Origin: Bacillus sp. EAC
GTDB lineage: Bacteria; Bacillota; Bacilli; Bacillales; Bacillaceae_G
Assembly (NCBI RefSeq): GCF_002156875.1
Contig: NZ_NCSY01000006.1
Span: 248,001-312,000 of the forward strand
DNA: 64,000 bases
Reading direction: 5' to 3'
Below the pieces are notes generated by a model. That model was given only the letters and a program-made list of their open reading frames with translations, did no database searches and was not told the origin of the DNA. Made by a program: the position numbers and the translations under genes. Below, piece after piece: positions 35,680-43,256 of the stretch (positions are counted from its first letter, which is position 1; each line of letters begins with the position of its first letter).

Positions 35680-36042
35680 TTAATTTCTCTTTATTATTTT
35701 TAAAGCTTCATCAGGAGAGATTTCTCCTTTTTCAAGCATTTCAATTACTTTCTTATCATCTACATCGCTTTTCTTCTCGGTGAACCCAAGTGCAGAAACA
35801 ATTTCGTTTAACTTCCCACGTACAGTTGGGTAGGAAACCCCCAATTCTTTTTCAACCTCTTTTATATTTCCGCGGTTTTTAAGGAAGATTTCGATAAAAA
35901 ATAGCTGTTCTTGACCAAGGGTTGCAAACTTGGATAGTTCAAATTCATTTTCAATAGTTGTATGACAATGAGTACACTGTAACTTTGTAATCTTTAACAC
36001 TTCGGTGCAAACAGGGCAATTTGTGATTACTTGGTAAGCCAT
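35680..36042 (-). CDS. DUF2089 family zinc-ribbon/HTH protein
   Basis: 120 residues. A zinc ribbon CPVC...CTHC (residues 9-28) is followed by an HTH-like domain LFFIEIFLKNRGNIKEVEKELGVSYPTVRGKLNEIV, and then a SHOCT-like tail EMLEKGEISPDEALKIIK. This is the DUF2089 layout, thought to be a transcription regulator. AGAAGGAGA precedes ATG 36042. First gene of the operon with YvlB-like proteins, which it probably controls. Confidence 0.82.
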   Translation of the reverse strand: MAYQVITNCPVCTEVLKITKLQCTHCHTTIENEFELSKFATLGQEQLFFIEIFLKNRGNIKEVEKELGVSYPTVRGKLNEIVSALGFTEKKSDVDDKKVIEMLEKGEISPDEALKIIKRN

Positions 36043-36202
36043 ATCCTTCTCCTTTCTTAATATTATAAATATTATAATACACATATTTAATAAAATAAAT
36101 AATTTTAATTGATTTTATTAATATAAAAATCAAAATAATTAATAAGCCTTAAAGTATTACTTAGAAAATGAGGCACTATACTATTCTTCCAAATACCTCA
36201 AT

Positions 36203-36256
36203 AAAAAAAGCTGCAATTAAGCAGCTTTTGATCTTCAATTAACGCACGCGTTAGGT
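36203..36256 (-). repeat. Terminator-like hairpin plus palindrome (copy 14)
   Basis: AAAAAAAGCTGC, AATTAA, GCAGCTTTT (36203-36229) and the degenerate palindrome AATTAACGCACGCGTTAGGT (36237-36256). Confidence 0.75.
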
Positions 36257-36301
36257 ACACGTAACCTGCACTGTTCGTAAAAGAAAAAGAAATTGAGTAT
36301 G

Positions 36302-36334
36302 AAAAAAGGAATTTCAAAAGTGAAATTCCTTTTT
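36302..36334 (-). terminator. Terminator of the ATP-grasp gene
   Basis: AAAAAAGGAATTTCA pairs with TGAAATTCCTTTTT. Confidence 0.85.
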
Positions 36335-36376
36335 AATTAATAACTTTTGTACCTTTTGATTCGTTACTTCACCAAA

Positions 36377-37333
36377 TTAAGCCCTAGTTGTTTTTTTGTA
36401 TTTCTCTTCTAATGTCTTCTTTAAATACAAAGCTAATTCTAGCATTCCGTATTTTCCAGCTTTTGCTTCTGCATCAGAATTATAGTTTGTATTTGTATTG
36501 ATATCATAAGTAAAAATTTCACCTTCAGCATTTCTAATAAATTCGATTCCAGCAACGTGAATATCATTTCTAGCTAGAACCTCTTTATATTTTTCTAAAA
36601 TTTCATCCTCAAATCCTTCAATGATTTGGAACTTAGGCTTCTCTTCTACTTCTTCTCCAACCGGACAGAATAGATCGCCAATTTGACAAACGTCCGCTGG
36701 GCATAGTTCAAAACCCTCGGAAGTATCAACTTTAACGGCATAAACAAAGTTTCCTCCTACAAACTCACAACGAGTTATGTAACTTTCAGGAGATTGAATG
36801 TATTCTTGTAAAAGGGTAATGCCATCAACTGGTTCTTCGAAAGTGGGTCCTTCAACGTACGTTTTTAAAGCTTCTAAACTATGGAATAATTGAACACCTA
36901 GGCCTTTACCGGCACGATTATGCTTCGTAATAAAAGACTGCCCTGCAAATGATTCGGCTGCTTTAAGAATATTTTGTTTACCAACCGCTGCAATCGTTTT
37001 TGGAGTCTTAACACCATACTTGTTTAGCTCTAAGTATTGTAAAACCTTACTAACTTCTAGCTTTAAAGCGCCAGTTCCATTTAACACGGTACGTCTATAT
37101 GCTTCAAGCCAAGCTAATACTTGCCCAGTAAATTCTGCTGCAAAACGATGATCACGTGTATGTGAAGATGCACTCATCCGACTATAGAAGATTCCTTCTG
37201 GTGGTTCTGACGATAAATCTAATGTTCCTTCGTCTAAATGCCATTCTTCATAAGAAACACCAAGTTCCTCTAATCTTTTTGTTAAATGGACTGTCCACTC
37301 ACTATTTTCATGTATTACATATACTTTGCTCAT
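36377..37333 (-). CDS. RimK-like ATP-grasp ligase
   Basis: 318 residues. It has a RimK-like pre-ATP-grasp domain (residues 1-95) and an ATP-grasp domain with SFITKHNRAGKGLGVQLF (ATP-binding loop), VDGITLLQEYI and AGIEFIRNAEGEIFTYDINTNTNYN (Mg2+-binding D/N residues). Such enzymes join a carboxylate to an amine via acyl phosphate. No peptide substrate or partner gene lies nearby. AAAGGGG precedes ATG 37333 by 8 bases. Substrate unknown. Confidence 0.85.
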   Translation of the reverse strand: MSKVYVIHENSEWTVHLTKRLEELGVSYEEWHLDEGTLDLSSEPPEGIFYSRMSASSHTRDHRFAAEFTGQVLAWLEAYRRTVLNGTGALKLEVSKVLQYLELNKYGVKTPKTIAAVGKQNILKAAESFAGQSFITKHNRAGKGLGVQLFHSLEALKTYVEGPTFEEPVDGITLLQEYIQSPESYITRCEFVGGNFVYAVKVDTSEGFELCPADVCQIGDLFCPVGEEVEEKPKFQIIEGFEDEILEKYKEVLARNDIHVAGIEFIRNAEGEIFTYDINTNTNYNSDAEAKAGKYGMLELALYLKKTLEEKYKKTTRA

Positions 37334-37384
37334 TTTCATGACCCCTTTCTAGCTATTGATTATCTATTCTTTTTTAATAAAACT

Positions 37385-37625
37385 CTATTTTTTATCATTC
37401 CAGTAAATTTCACAGAATACTTCTTTTTCCCTATCATTAAACTCACACTCTCTTATTTTACCATGAAACTCACCAGATTTATTTACTGAAAGAATTTCAC
37501 ATATGGTTCCATAGTGGTTATATGGGAATTTCTTCATTTTCAATTTGTTCTAAAATCCAAGGACCATCTCCTTTTTTATAAGTATCATAATATACTCTAC
37601 CTTCCTCAATGAGATTCCGGACCAT
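37385..37625 (-). pseudogene. Truncated, frameshifted gene remnant
   Basis: From ATG 37625: MVRNLIEEGRVYYDTYKKGD, then GPWILEQIENEE. One base too many near 37529 breaks the frame, and removing it continues FPYNHYGTICEILSVNK...EIYWNDKK to a stop at 37385; total 79 residues. There is no RBS, and the 5' end abuts the repeat junction TGCATAAAAAAAGAC, as if the gene was cut by the repeat. Confidence 0.55.
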
Positions 37626-37635
37626 ATCAATGCAT

Positions 37636-37665
37636 AAAAAAAGACGCCCCAATGGGCGTTAGTCT
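37636..37665 (-). terminator. Terminator of the 37668-37937 gene
   Basis: Minus strand: CGCCC, ATT, GGGGCG within AGAC/GTCT and T7; left side is the TGCATAAAAAAAGAC junction of the composite repeat. Confidence 0.75.
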
Positions 37666-37667
37666 GT

Positions 37668-37937
37668 TTAAAATTCCTTTAGTAAGAACGCTGCAATAAT
37701 CCCTAAAAAAGAAATAGTAGAAATGACAATTACACTTAAAATAAGTGAGACCCATTTCCCTATTCCTTTACTTCTAAAATTCCTGATACTAAATATTGAA
37801 GCCAAAAACGGAGATACAATCATTGCAATTACAAGAAACGCCCCAAAAGGTCCAAATGATATATTAGTAATAAGTCCAAAAAGTATCAGAGAAATCGCTA
37901 TAAATATGTATGGTGCATATGATGTTCCTTTAGACAA
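37668..37937 (-). CDS. Small membrane protein of unknown function
   Basis: 89 residues with three hydrophobic segments separated by short basic loops (RNFRSKGIGKW). TTG 37937 lies 7 bases after GGAGGTG; upstream starts overlap the RBS. It resembles DUF4190-like small membrane proteins only in general shape. Confidence 0.6.
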   Translation of the reverse strand: MSKGTSYAPYIFIAISLILFGLITNISFGPFGAFLVIAMIVSPFLASIFSIRNFRSKGIGKWVSLILSVIVISTISFLGIIAAFLLKEF

Positions 37938-38217
37938 AAAAAACACCTCCAATCTCTATACGAAATAATATGCTAATAATTGGAAATGTTTTCTATTATA
38001 ACATTAAATGTACCTAATTCAGTTTACTACTTTTTCAAATACTATAGGAACGCTTGATGTGATACCAAATAATGAAAATAACAATTATAAAAATTTTAGT
38101 ATTTTTCAGCGAAATTCATTAGAGGCTCTGATTTCCAAACGCTGGTACCCGTTGAAGAACCGGCAATTTCTTTTGATTAATTCCAATGATATTTTATCTT
38201 TGGAATGTACAATATTA

Positions 38218-38787
38218 TTACTTCCCATTCAAATGATAGATCAGTTGAACAACGCCAGAGGAGAACGTTCTTGTATTAACTATTTTTAAATTTAACCTCT
38301 TCTTTATATCAATAAACAGCGGTTTTCCTTCTCCCAATATAACAGGGTGAACAGATAATCTAAATTCATCAACAAGCCCTAAATTGATAAATGATGTAAT
38401 AAGACTTGCTCCGCCATATAGCCAAATGTCTTTACCCGGCTTATTCTTTAATTTATTTATTTCTTCAATAATATTATCATTTATGAATATTGCTTTATTA
38501 TTAGTCCCTTTTTGCGTTCTGGAAAACACATATTTTTCTTTACTATGAACTAAATCCCAAATTACTTTATCATTATCTGTTTCTCCAATTTCCGGAGTAT
38601 AATGTCCCCATAAATCGTAGCTTTTTCTACCATATAAAATAATATCAATTTGATTTAAGAAATTTACAAACCCCATCTCAGAGTCCATGATGCACCAGTC
38701 AACTTCTCCATTTTCCCCTTCAATAAAACCATCTAAAGTAACCGCTAAATCTAAAATTATTCGTCTTGGTCTTACATTATTGGACAT
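38218..38787 (-). CDS. Dihydrofolate reductase/RibD-C family protein (YyaP-like)
   Basis: 189 residues. RRIILDLAVTLDGFIEGENGEVDW is the typical N-terminus of RibD C-terminal-domain proteins, and WLYGGASLITSFINLGLVDEFRLSVHPVILGEGKPLF is the NADPH-binding/dimer region. Similar to B. subtilis YyaP/YwjB. Reductase substrate unknown. ATG 38787 has AGGGAGGA 6 bases upstream. Single gene. Confidence 0.85.
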   Translation of the reverse strand: MSNNVRPRRIILDLAVTLDGFIEGENGEVDWCIMDSEMGFVNFLNQIDIILYGRKSYDLWGHYTPEIGETDNDKVIWDLVHSKEKYVFSRTQKGTNNKAIFINDNIIEEINKLKNKPGKDIWLYGGASLITSFINLGLVDEFRLSVHPVILGEGKPLFIDIKKRLNLKIVNTRTFSSGVVQLIYHLNGK

Positions 38788-38900
38788 AGTCATTCCTCCC
38801 TATAAAAATTTAGATAGACTTTTTTATCCTAGTTCAACTCATGTCCTAGACAGTTTAACTCCAATATATCATGAACTATATTGATAGTAACAACAAACTG

Positions 38901-38935
38901 AAAAGCATCCAAACTTGTTTATTTGGATGCTTTTT
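38901..38935. terminator. Terminator hairpin
   Basis: AAAAGCATCCAAA and TTTGGATGCTTTT; ends the 38977 gene on the minus strand. Confidence 0.85.
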
Positions 38936-38976
38936 GTCTACTATAAACGAACACTATAAGATTTCGATATGAGTAA

Positions 38977-39420
38977 TTATTTTTCAGTTGCTTTATTTCC
39001 CATTGCTATAGAAATTCTATTCCAACTGTTAATTTGATTTATTAGAATAACAAGATCCACATATTCTTTTTCGCTAAAGTGTTTACGAATACGATTAAAT
39101 AATTCATCAGACACACCTTTATTTGGAATCAATGTTACACTTTCAGTTAACTCTAATGCTGCTTTTTCTGCATCTGTGTAAAATGTGCAATCATTCCAAG
39201 CACTAATACAATATAAACGTTGTTCCGTTTCACCCATTTTTCTAGCTTCAGATGTATGCATGTTAAGGCAATATGCACAACCATTTATTTGAGATGCACG
39301 AATTTTTATAAGTTCACGTATTTTAGGGTCTATATTTGTAGTTTTTGTATACTTTTCCATTTCCATCATTATTTTAATTGCTTCTGGTGCTTTATTTGAA
39401 TAATCAACTCGTTGTTCCAA
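38977..39420 (-). CDS. Carboxymuconolactone decarboxylase family protein (AhpD-like)
   Basis: 147 residues. The redox motif NGCAYCLNMH near residue 50 and RELIKIRASQ before it define AhpD-type peroxidase-like proteins of this family. They act as thiol-dependent peroxide or radical scavengers; many are co-regulated with Rrf2 factors. TTG 39420 follows AGGAGG with good spacing. Divergent from the Rrf2 gene at 39654, which likely regulates it. Confidence 0.85.
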   Translation of the reverse strand: MEQRVDYSNKAPEAIKIMMEMEKYTKTTNIDPKIRELIKIRASQINGCAYCLNMHTSEARKMGETEQRLYCISAWNDCTFYTDAEKAALELTESVTLIPNKGVSDELFNRIRKHFSEKEYVDLVILINQINSWNRISIAMGNKATEK

Positions 39421-39653
39421 TTAAATTACCTCCTAAAAAAATTTATTCAAAATTAATTGAATTAAAGATAGTACTTCCACTTAATTGACGACAAACTAAA
39501 TCGTCGATTAACAATATCTATAATAAGTTATTTATTTTATTATGTCAAACCACTTTTAACTATTAATTGATTCCAAATGTCCATGTTTGACAAAGAATTA
39601 AAACATTACTAAGATTAATTTAAATAATCTTTTTTTATGAAGAAGGTGTTTTA

Positions 39654-40145
39654 ATGCAGTATAGCGTTGGGGTTGAGTATGCACTTCACTGCCTCGTCTA
39701 TTTAATTGATAACCCTGAAGATTCTCCTATTGGAATAAAAGAGCTATCCTTCTTTCAAGGCGTTTCAGATACATATCTCTCAAAGATTTTTAGTAAATTA
39801 TCTAAGGCTGGAATTGTAAGTTCAGTTCCTGGGGTTAAGGGGGGCTTTAAACTTTCTAAATCCCCAGAAGAAATTTCTTTTTGGGATGTAGTTCAAGCAG
39901 TTGAAGGTTCCAAACCCATATTTCAATGTAAAAATATTAAAGATAATGGTTATTTATTTAGAGAAAAAGGCTGCACTCCAAGTACCTCTTGCACTATTAA
40001 TTTAGTTATGCTCTCTGCAGAAGAAAAAATGCATGATTACTTACGTAGTAAAACTCTTTCATGGTTAAACAAAGAGTTAGGGAGTGTCTTACCTAAACAA
40101 ATACGTGAAGATACTCGGAAATATTTTTCGAAGAGTGAGATTTAA
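39654..40145 (+). CDS. Rrf2 family transcription regulator
   Basis: 163 residues. N-terminal winged helix: YSVGVEYALHCLVYLID, KELSFFQGVSDTYLSKIFSKLSKAGIV and GVKGGFKLSKSPEEISFWDVVQAVEG. Three cysteines (FQC...KGC...TSC, spacing C-X14-C-X5-C) lie where IscR/NsrR ligate an Fe-S cluster, with an enlarged first loop. AAGGTG precedes ATG. Probably a redox or nitrosative sensor controlling the divergent AhpD-like gene. Confidence 0.9.
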   Translation: MQYSVGVEYALHCLVYLIDNPEDSPIGIKELSFFQGVSDTYLSKIFSKLSKAGIVSSVPGVKGGFKLSKSPEEISFWDVVQAVEGSKPIFQCKNIKDNGYLFREKGCTPSTSCTINLVMLSAEEKMHDYLRSKTLSWLNKELGSVLPKQIREDTRKYFSKSEI

Positions 40146-40199
40146 AAAAACTTCTCATTTAATTCCTAAATTAAAAGGAATTAAATGAGAAGTTTTTTT
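40144..40199 (+). terminator. Terminator of the Rrf2 gene
   Basis: A very long perfect stem of about 22 bp (from ACTTCTCATTTAATTCC to its complement) with A and T runs; starts at the stop codon. Confidence 0.9.
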
Positions 40200-40286
40200 G
40201 TTCATTTGAACTTTAATTTACCTAAAAGTAACTGCACCCCTAAGCAGAGGATGCACATCACTGATGGAAGTTTCTCTATATTTCAT

Positions 40287-40580
40287 TTAAACAATAAGTT
40301 CATAATATCTTCCAATTAGCTGTGTATCATCATCTATTTTTCTTCGAGAAGGGAAAAATTTAATTTTTCAAGAATTTTCCATGACCCAATATTCTCAACT
40401 GCTGAACTTGCAATGATTTTTTGAGGGTTTAATTTTTCTACCCATATTCAAGAACTGACTTAGCAGCTTCAAACGCATAACCATTTCCCCATGTATCTTC
40501 CCTAAAATGATATAAAAGTTCAAAAATATTCGCATCATTTGTTTTTTGAAACGCATGCTTTAGTAAAGCAAAGTTTATTC
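40287..40580 (-). pseudogene. Broken GNAT acetyltransferase
   Basis: Minus-strand pieces in different frames: NDANIFELLYHFREDTWGNGYAFEAAKSVLEYG, then KIIASSAVENIGSWKILEKLNF, then DDDTQLIGRYYEL. These are the ordered motif A and C-terminal blocks of a RimJ/RimL acetyltransferase with at least two frameshifts, and the N-terminal half is not recognisable. Confidence 0.65.
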
Positions 40581-40599
40581 TCCATTTAATTTTTTCATC

Positions 40600-40820
40600 T
40601 CATTTTCTAAGTAATTAATTTTGTTTTCTTTGTTTGATCAATTACAGCACTAATAATTCGTGGAGTAACAAAAACCAAATTTCTCAATTTCCCTCTCAAA
40701 ATGTTTTGAATTGTCATTTCGCACACCAAGTGCACCATAGAAAACAGTATGTTGTGTGGCAGAAACAAGAAAAAGAACGACTACTTGGTTGATTGAAAAT
40801 CCGTTTGTCGCAAAACAGTA
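40600..40820. other. Region upstream of the small coiled-coil gene
   Basis: No gene seen. A direct repeat AAACAGTATGT occurs at about 40739 and 40815; the second lies in the promoter of the following gene. Confidence 0.4.
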
Positions 40821-40835
40821 TGTGGTATGCTAATC
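40820..40835 (+). promoter_or_regulatory. Promoter of the small coiled-coil peptide locus
   Basis: GTATGTGGTATGCT resembles the extended -10 of the SR1P-like locus (CGTGGTATAGT). The -35 is weak (TTTGTC). Confidence 0.4.
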
Positions 40836-40863
40836 TAATAGAAAAACCAGTCAAGGAGTGGAA

Positions 40864-41061
40864 ATGATGAAAGCCACATCAACTGTTCAACTTGAACAAT
40901 CCATCGGAAAGTTACGAAAAGTGACTGACGAACTCAACAAGCGAATTAAAGAAACTTCATCCGAAAAAGTAGCAAATGAAACCATCCAACTCAAAGAAGA
41001 ACTGAAAACCATCGCAGAAACGCTTTTACAAATCCAGAAGCGAGAAAACGAAGTAACATAA
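40864..41061 (+). CDS. Small coiled-coil protein
   Basis: 65 residues (64 if the second ATG is used), all helical with heptad-like spacing (LEQSIGKLRKVTDELNKRIKE and LKEELKTIAETLLQIQK). No membrane segment and no cysteine. AGGAG stands 5-8 bases before the twin ATGs. The RNA continues about 110 bases beyond the stop into a structured module shared with the SR1P-like locus. No known family. Confidence 0.65.
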   Translation: MMKATSTVQLEQSIGKLRKVTDELNKRIKETSSEKVANETIQLKEELKTIAETLLQIQKRENEVT

Positions 41062-41101
41062 TGAAACGAAAATGGTACTGACAAAAAATGGAATCAACAT
41101 T

Positions 41102-41205
41102 TTATCATGACCTTAATTAAAAAACTTAATTTCTAATGGCTTTAATAAAGTATTAATGAATATTTTGTTGAGAAAAAAAGGGTCTTCAAAGAAGACCCTT
41201 TTTTT
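41102..41205 (+). ncRNA. Shared 3' RNA module, second copy
   Basis: ATCATGACCTTAATT ... TTGTTG aligns with 12936-13010. An 11-pair hairpin AATAAAGTATT/AATATTTTGTT corresponds to AACAAAATAT/ATATTATGTT in the other copy, and the terminator GGGTCTTC/GAAGACCC corresponds to GGATCTTC/GAAGATC, with compensatory base-pair changes. Confidence 0.6.
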
Positions 41206-41378
41206 CATATTAAAGATTCGCTCCCGATTGCGGAAGATTAAGATAATGATTATAATTGCTGCCTTTAGCTAGTTGAACATACCCCTTAGCTTAAGTACAT
41301 TTCTTCTCTTATTTGTACTTTAAAATTAATTTCAACTGGAAGTAAAAAGCCACCTAAAAAGTTAAAAGTTTTTTTAAG

Positions 41379-42752
41379 CTATGGAGTATTTGTTTCGGGT
41401 TTCTCTTTTGTTATGAACAGTATACCTGGCAGTAAAATAACGGATACAACGATTAAAATGATGTTCATCCAATTTTGGTTGGTATCATTGACTCCAGTTG
41501 CAAATATTACACCAAAAACGCTGGAAGCAAGGATATTACCTATGTATCTCGATGTCATAAATAGACCCGAAGCCGTTCCACTTTCTGATACAGAAACAAA
41601 TGAATAGAGCAGCGTTTGTAAACTTATATTTAAAATACCATTACTCAACCCGATGGTCGATAACACGATAAATATCCAGTAAAGAGGAGAGTTATGGTTG
41701 ATTGTCCTTAATAGGACACCACCAACTACTCCTATAATTACCCCTGTTAATAAAGGGATCCTATATCCTGACTTTTCTATCCAACGCGTCGCTAGTGGTG
41801 TAATAATAATGGCAAATATGGAAATAGAGATCATAATGATACCCGTTTGTTTGGAGCTAAGCATTAATACAGATTGTAAATAAATCGGCATTGAAAGTAG
41901 CAAAGCAAAAAAGATCACTGTTGCAAAAATATATTGAACATACACTAATGAAATGTTTAAATTTTTCTTTAAGAAAATAACATCGATAAAAGGTTCTGCT
42001 TTCTTTTTTTCGAAGAAATAAAATAAAAAAGTTAACACTAAAGGACCCAATAACGCCAATAAATTTAAACCACTTTCAAGAGTTTGAAAAAAATACATCC
42101 AAAAAGAGATTAATAAACTGAACAATATAATCCCAATTCCATCCCACTTGAATGTTTTGTTTGTACTCTTTTTTTCTTCATTCGGAATAAATAGGACAGC
42201 CAAAATAGCAGAAATAATGATAATCGGAAAATTAACATAAAAGATGACATGCCATCCGCCCTGCTGAATTAACAGCCCACTAATTGTCGGCCCAAATGCT
42301 GCCGAGGTGGTAGCAAATACCGATAGTGTACCGATTACTCTGTTTTGATTTTTTTCAATATATGAACGAACAATTCCGATTCCAGCAGGATATAGAGCGG
42401 ATGTACCGATTGCTTGTATCATTCTCATTCCGAGTAGAAAGGGCATATTCGGCGATAATGGAGCGGTAAATGAAGAAATACTTACCAATAGTAGTCCAAA
42501 CAGGAAGATTTTTTTCCTTCCATAATAATCACTAAATTTACCAATAAGGGGTAAGAAAATTGCACTTACTATAAAATAGGATGCAATTAACCAAGTAATA
42601 TCTTTTGAAGAAAGCAAAAACTCATTTTTTATCTCTGGCAATGCAACCGTAATCATCGTTGTATTTAATGGGTTTAATATTACTCCTAACGCGATAGCAA
42701 CGATTAGAAAATTATGATTTTTAACTAAAGCAACATTTTTTGTTACATACAT
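41379..42752 (-). CDS. MFS multidrug exporter (DHA2/TetL-like)
   Basis: 457 residues with about 14 hydrophobic segments. NTTMITVALPEI in segment 1, then GKFSDYYGRKKIFLFG (motif A) and GTSALYPAGIGIVRSYI (motif B/C region) match the DHA2 drug:H+ antiporters. ATG 42752 is chosen: AAGAGGAG stands 10 bases upstream and gives the normal family length. An 82-codon in-frame upstream extension to 42998 has no RBS. Drug specificity unknown. Confidence 0.87.
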   Translation of the reverse strand: MYVTKNVALVKNHNFLIVAIALGVILNPLNTTMITVALPEIKNEFLLSSKDITWLIASYFIVSAIFLPLIGKFSDYYGRKKIFLFGLLLVSISSFTAPLSPNMPFLLGMRMIQAIGTSALYPAGIGIVRSYIEKNQNRVIGTLSVFATTSAAFGPTISGLLIQQGGWHVIFYVNFPIIIISAILAVLFIPNEEKKSTNKTFKWDGIGIILFSLLISFWMYFFQTLESGLNLLALLGPLVLTFLFYFFEKKKAEPFIDVIFLKKNLNISLVYVQYIFATVIFFALLLSMPIYLQSVLMLSSKQTGIIMISISIFAIIITPLATRWIEKSGYRIPLLTGVIIGVVGGVLLRTINHNSPLYWIFIVLSTIGLSNGILNISLQTLLYSFVSVSESGTASGLFMTSRYIGNILASSVFGVIFATGVNDTNQNWMNIILIVVSVILLPGILFITKEKPETNTP

Positions 42753-43143
42753 GAATCGCAATCTCCTCTTAAAAGAATAGTTACCCAAAACACTTCTTTT
42801 TTCCAAATTTTCATTGATTTCTCTAAATCTTTTAAGTAAGTATATTCCATTCATAGATATGAGATATCCATGGATAGTAAAACTTCTCCTTAAGTAAAAA
42901 GAATTGGTGATTAAAAAAAGAATCCCTTCTACAAAAAAGAACGCCCCTATATATTTCATATAAAATGCCCCAATTAACAATTGAACTTTAGTGTTCATCT
43001 AATTATATCAATTGAGTACGTACCTGTAACTTGGGGTAATTTGGCCTTTTTACATAGAATTACTCTAATTATTCTTATTGAACTACACTGCCCTTTAGCT
43101 TAAGTGCATCCCTTCACATTCTTTATAAAAGTTGAACTACTAT

Positions 43144-43178
43144 AAAAAAACAGACCTAATCATATACGATTTGGTCTG
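43144..43178 (-). terminator. Terminator of the purine permease gene
   Basis: CAGACC, 16-base loop, GGTCTG and T7 on the minus strand. Confidence 0.75.
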
Positions 43179-43256
43179 TGAATTAGCATATTTTTGTTAT
43201 GTTTCTACTAAAAATCTGATCTACTTAGAAAAGTAGAATGTTCCTTTTTTAAAACA

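Noticed and set aside
10470-36256. CRISPR array made of the 20-bp palindromes
   Set aside because: Copies are kilobases apart with no regular spacers and no cas genes are present.
38008-38289. Plus-strand 93-codon frame
   Set aside because: Overlaps the end of the DHFR-like gene, has no RBS and no recognisable domain; a middle part (ALISKRWYPLKNRQ) looks protein-like but is not enough.
42753-42998. 82-codon N-terminal extension of the MFS exporter
   Set aside because: In frame but without RBS at its start; the internal ATG 42752 has a strong RBS and gives normal family length.
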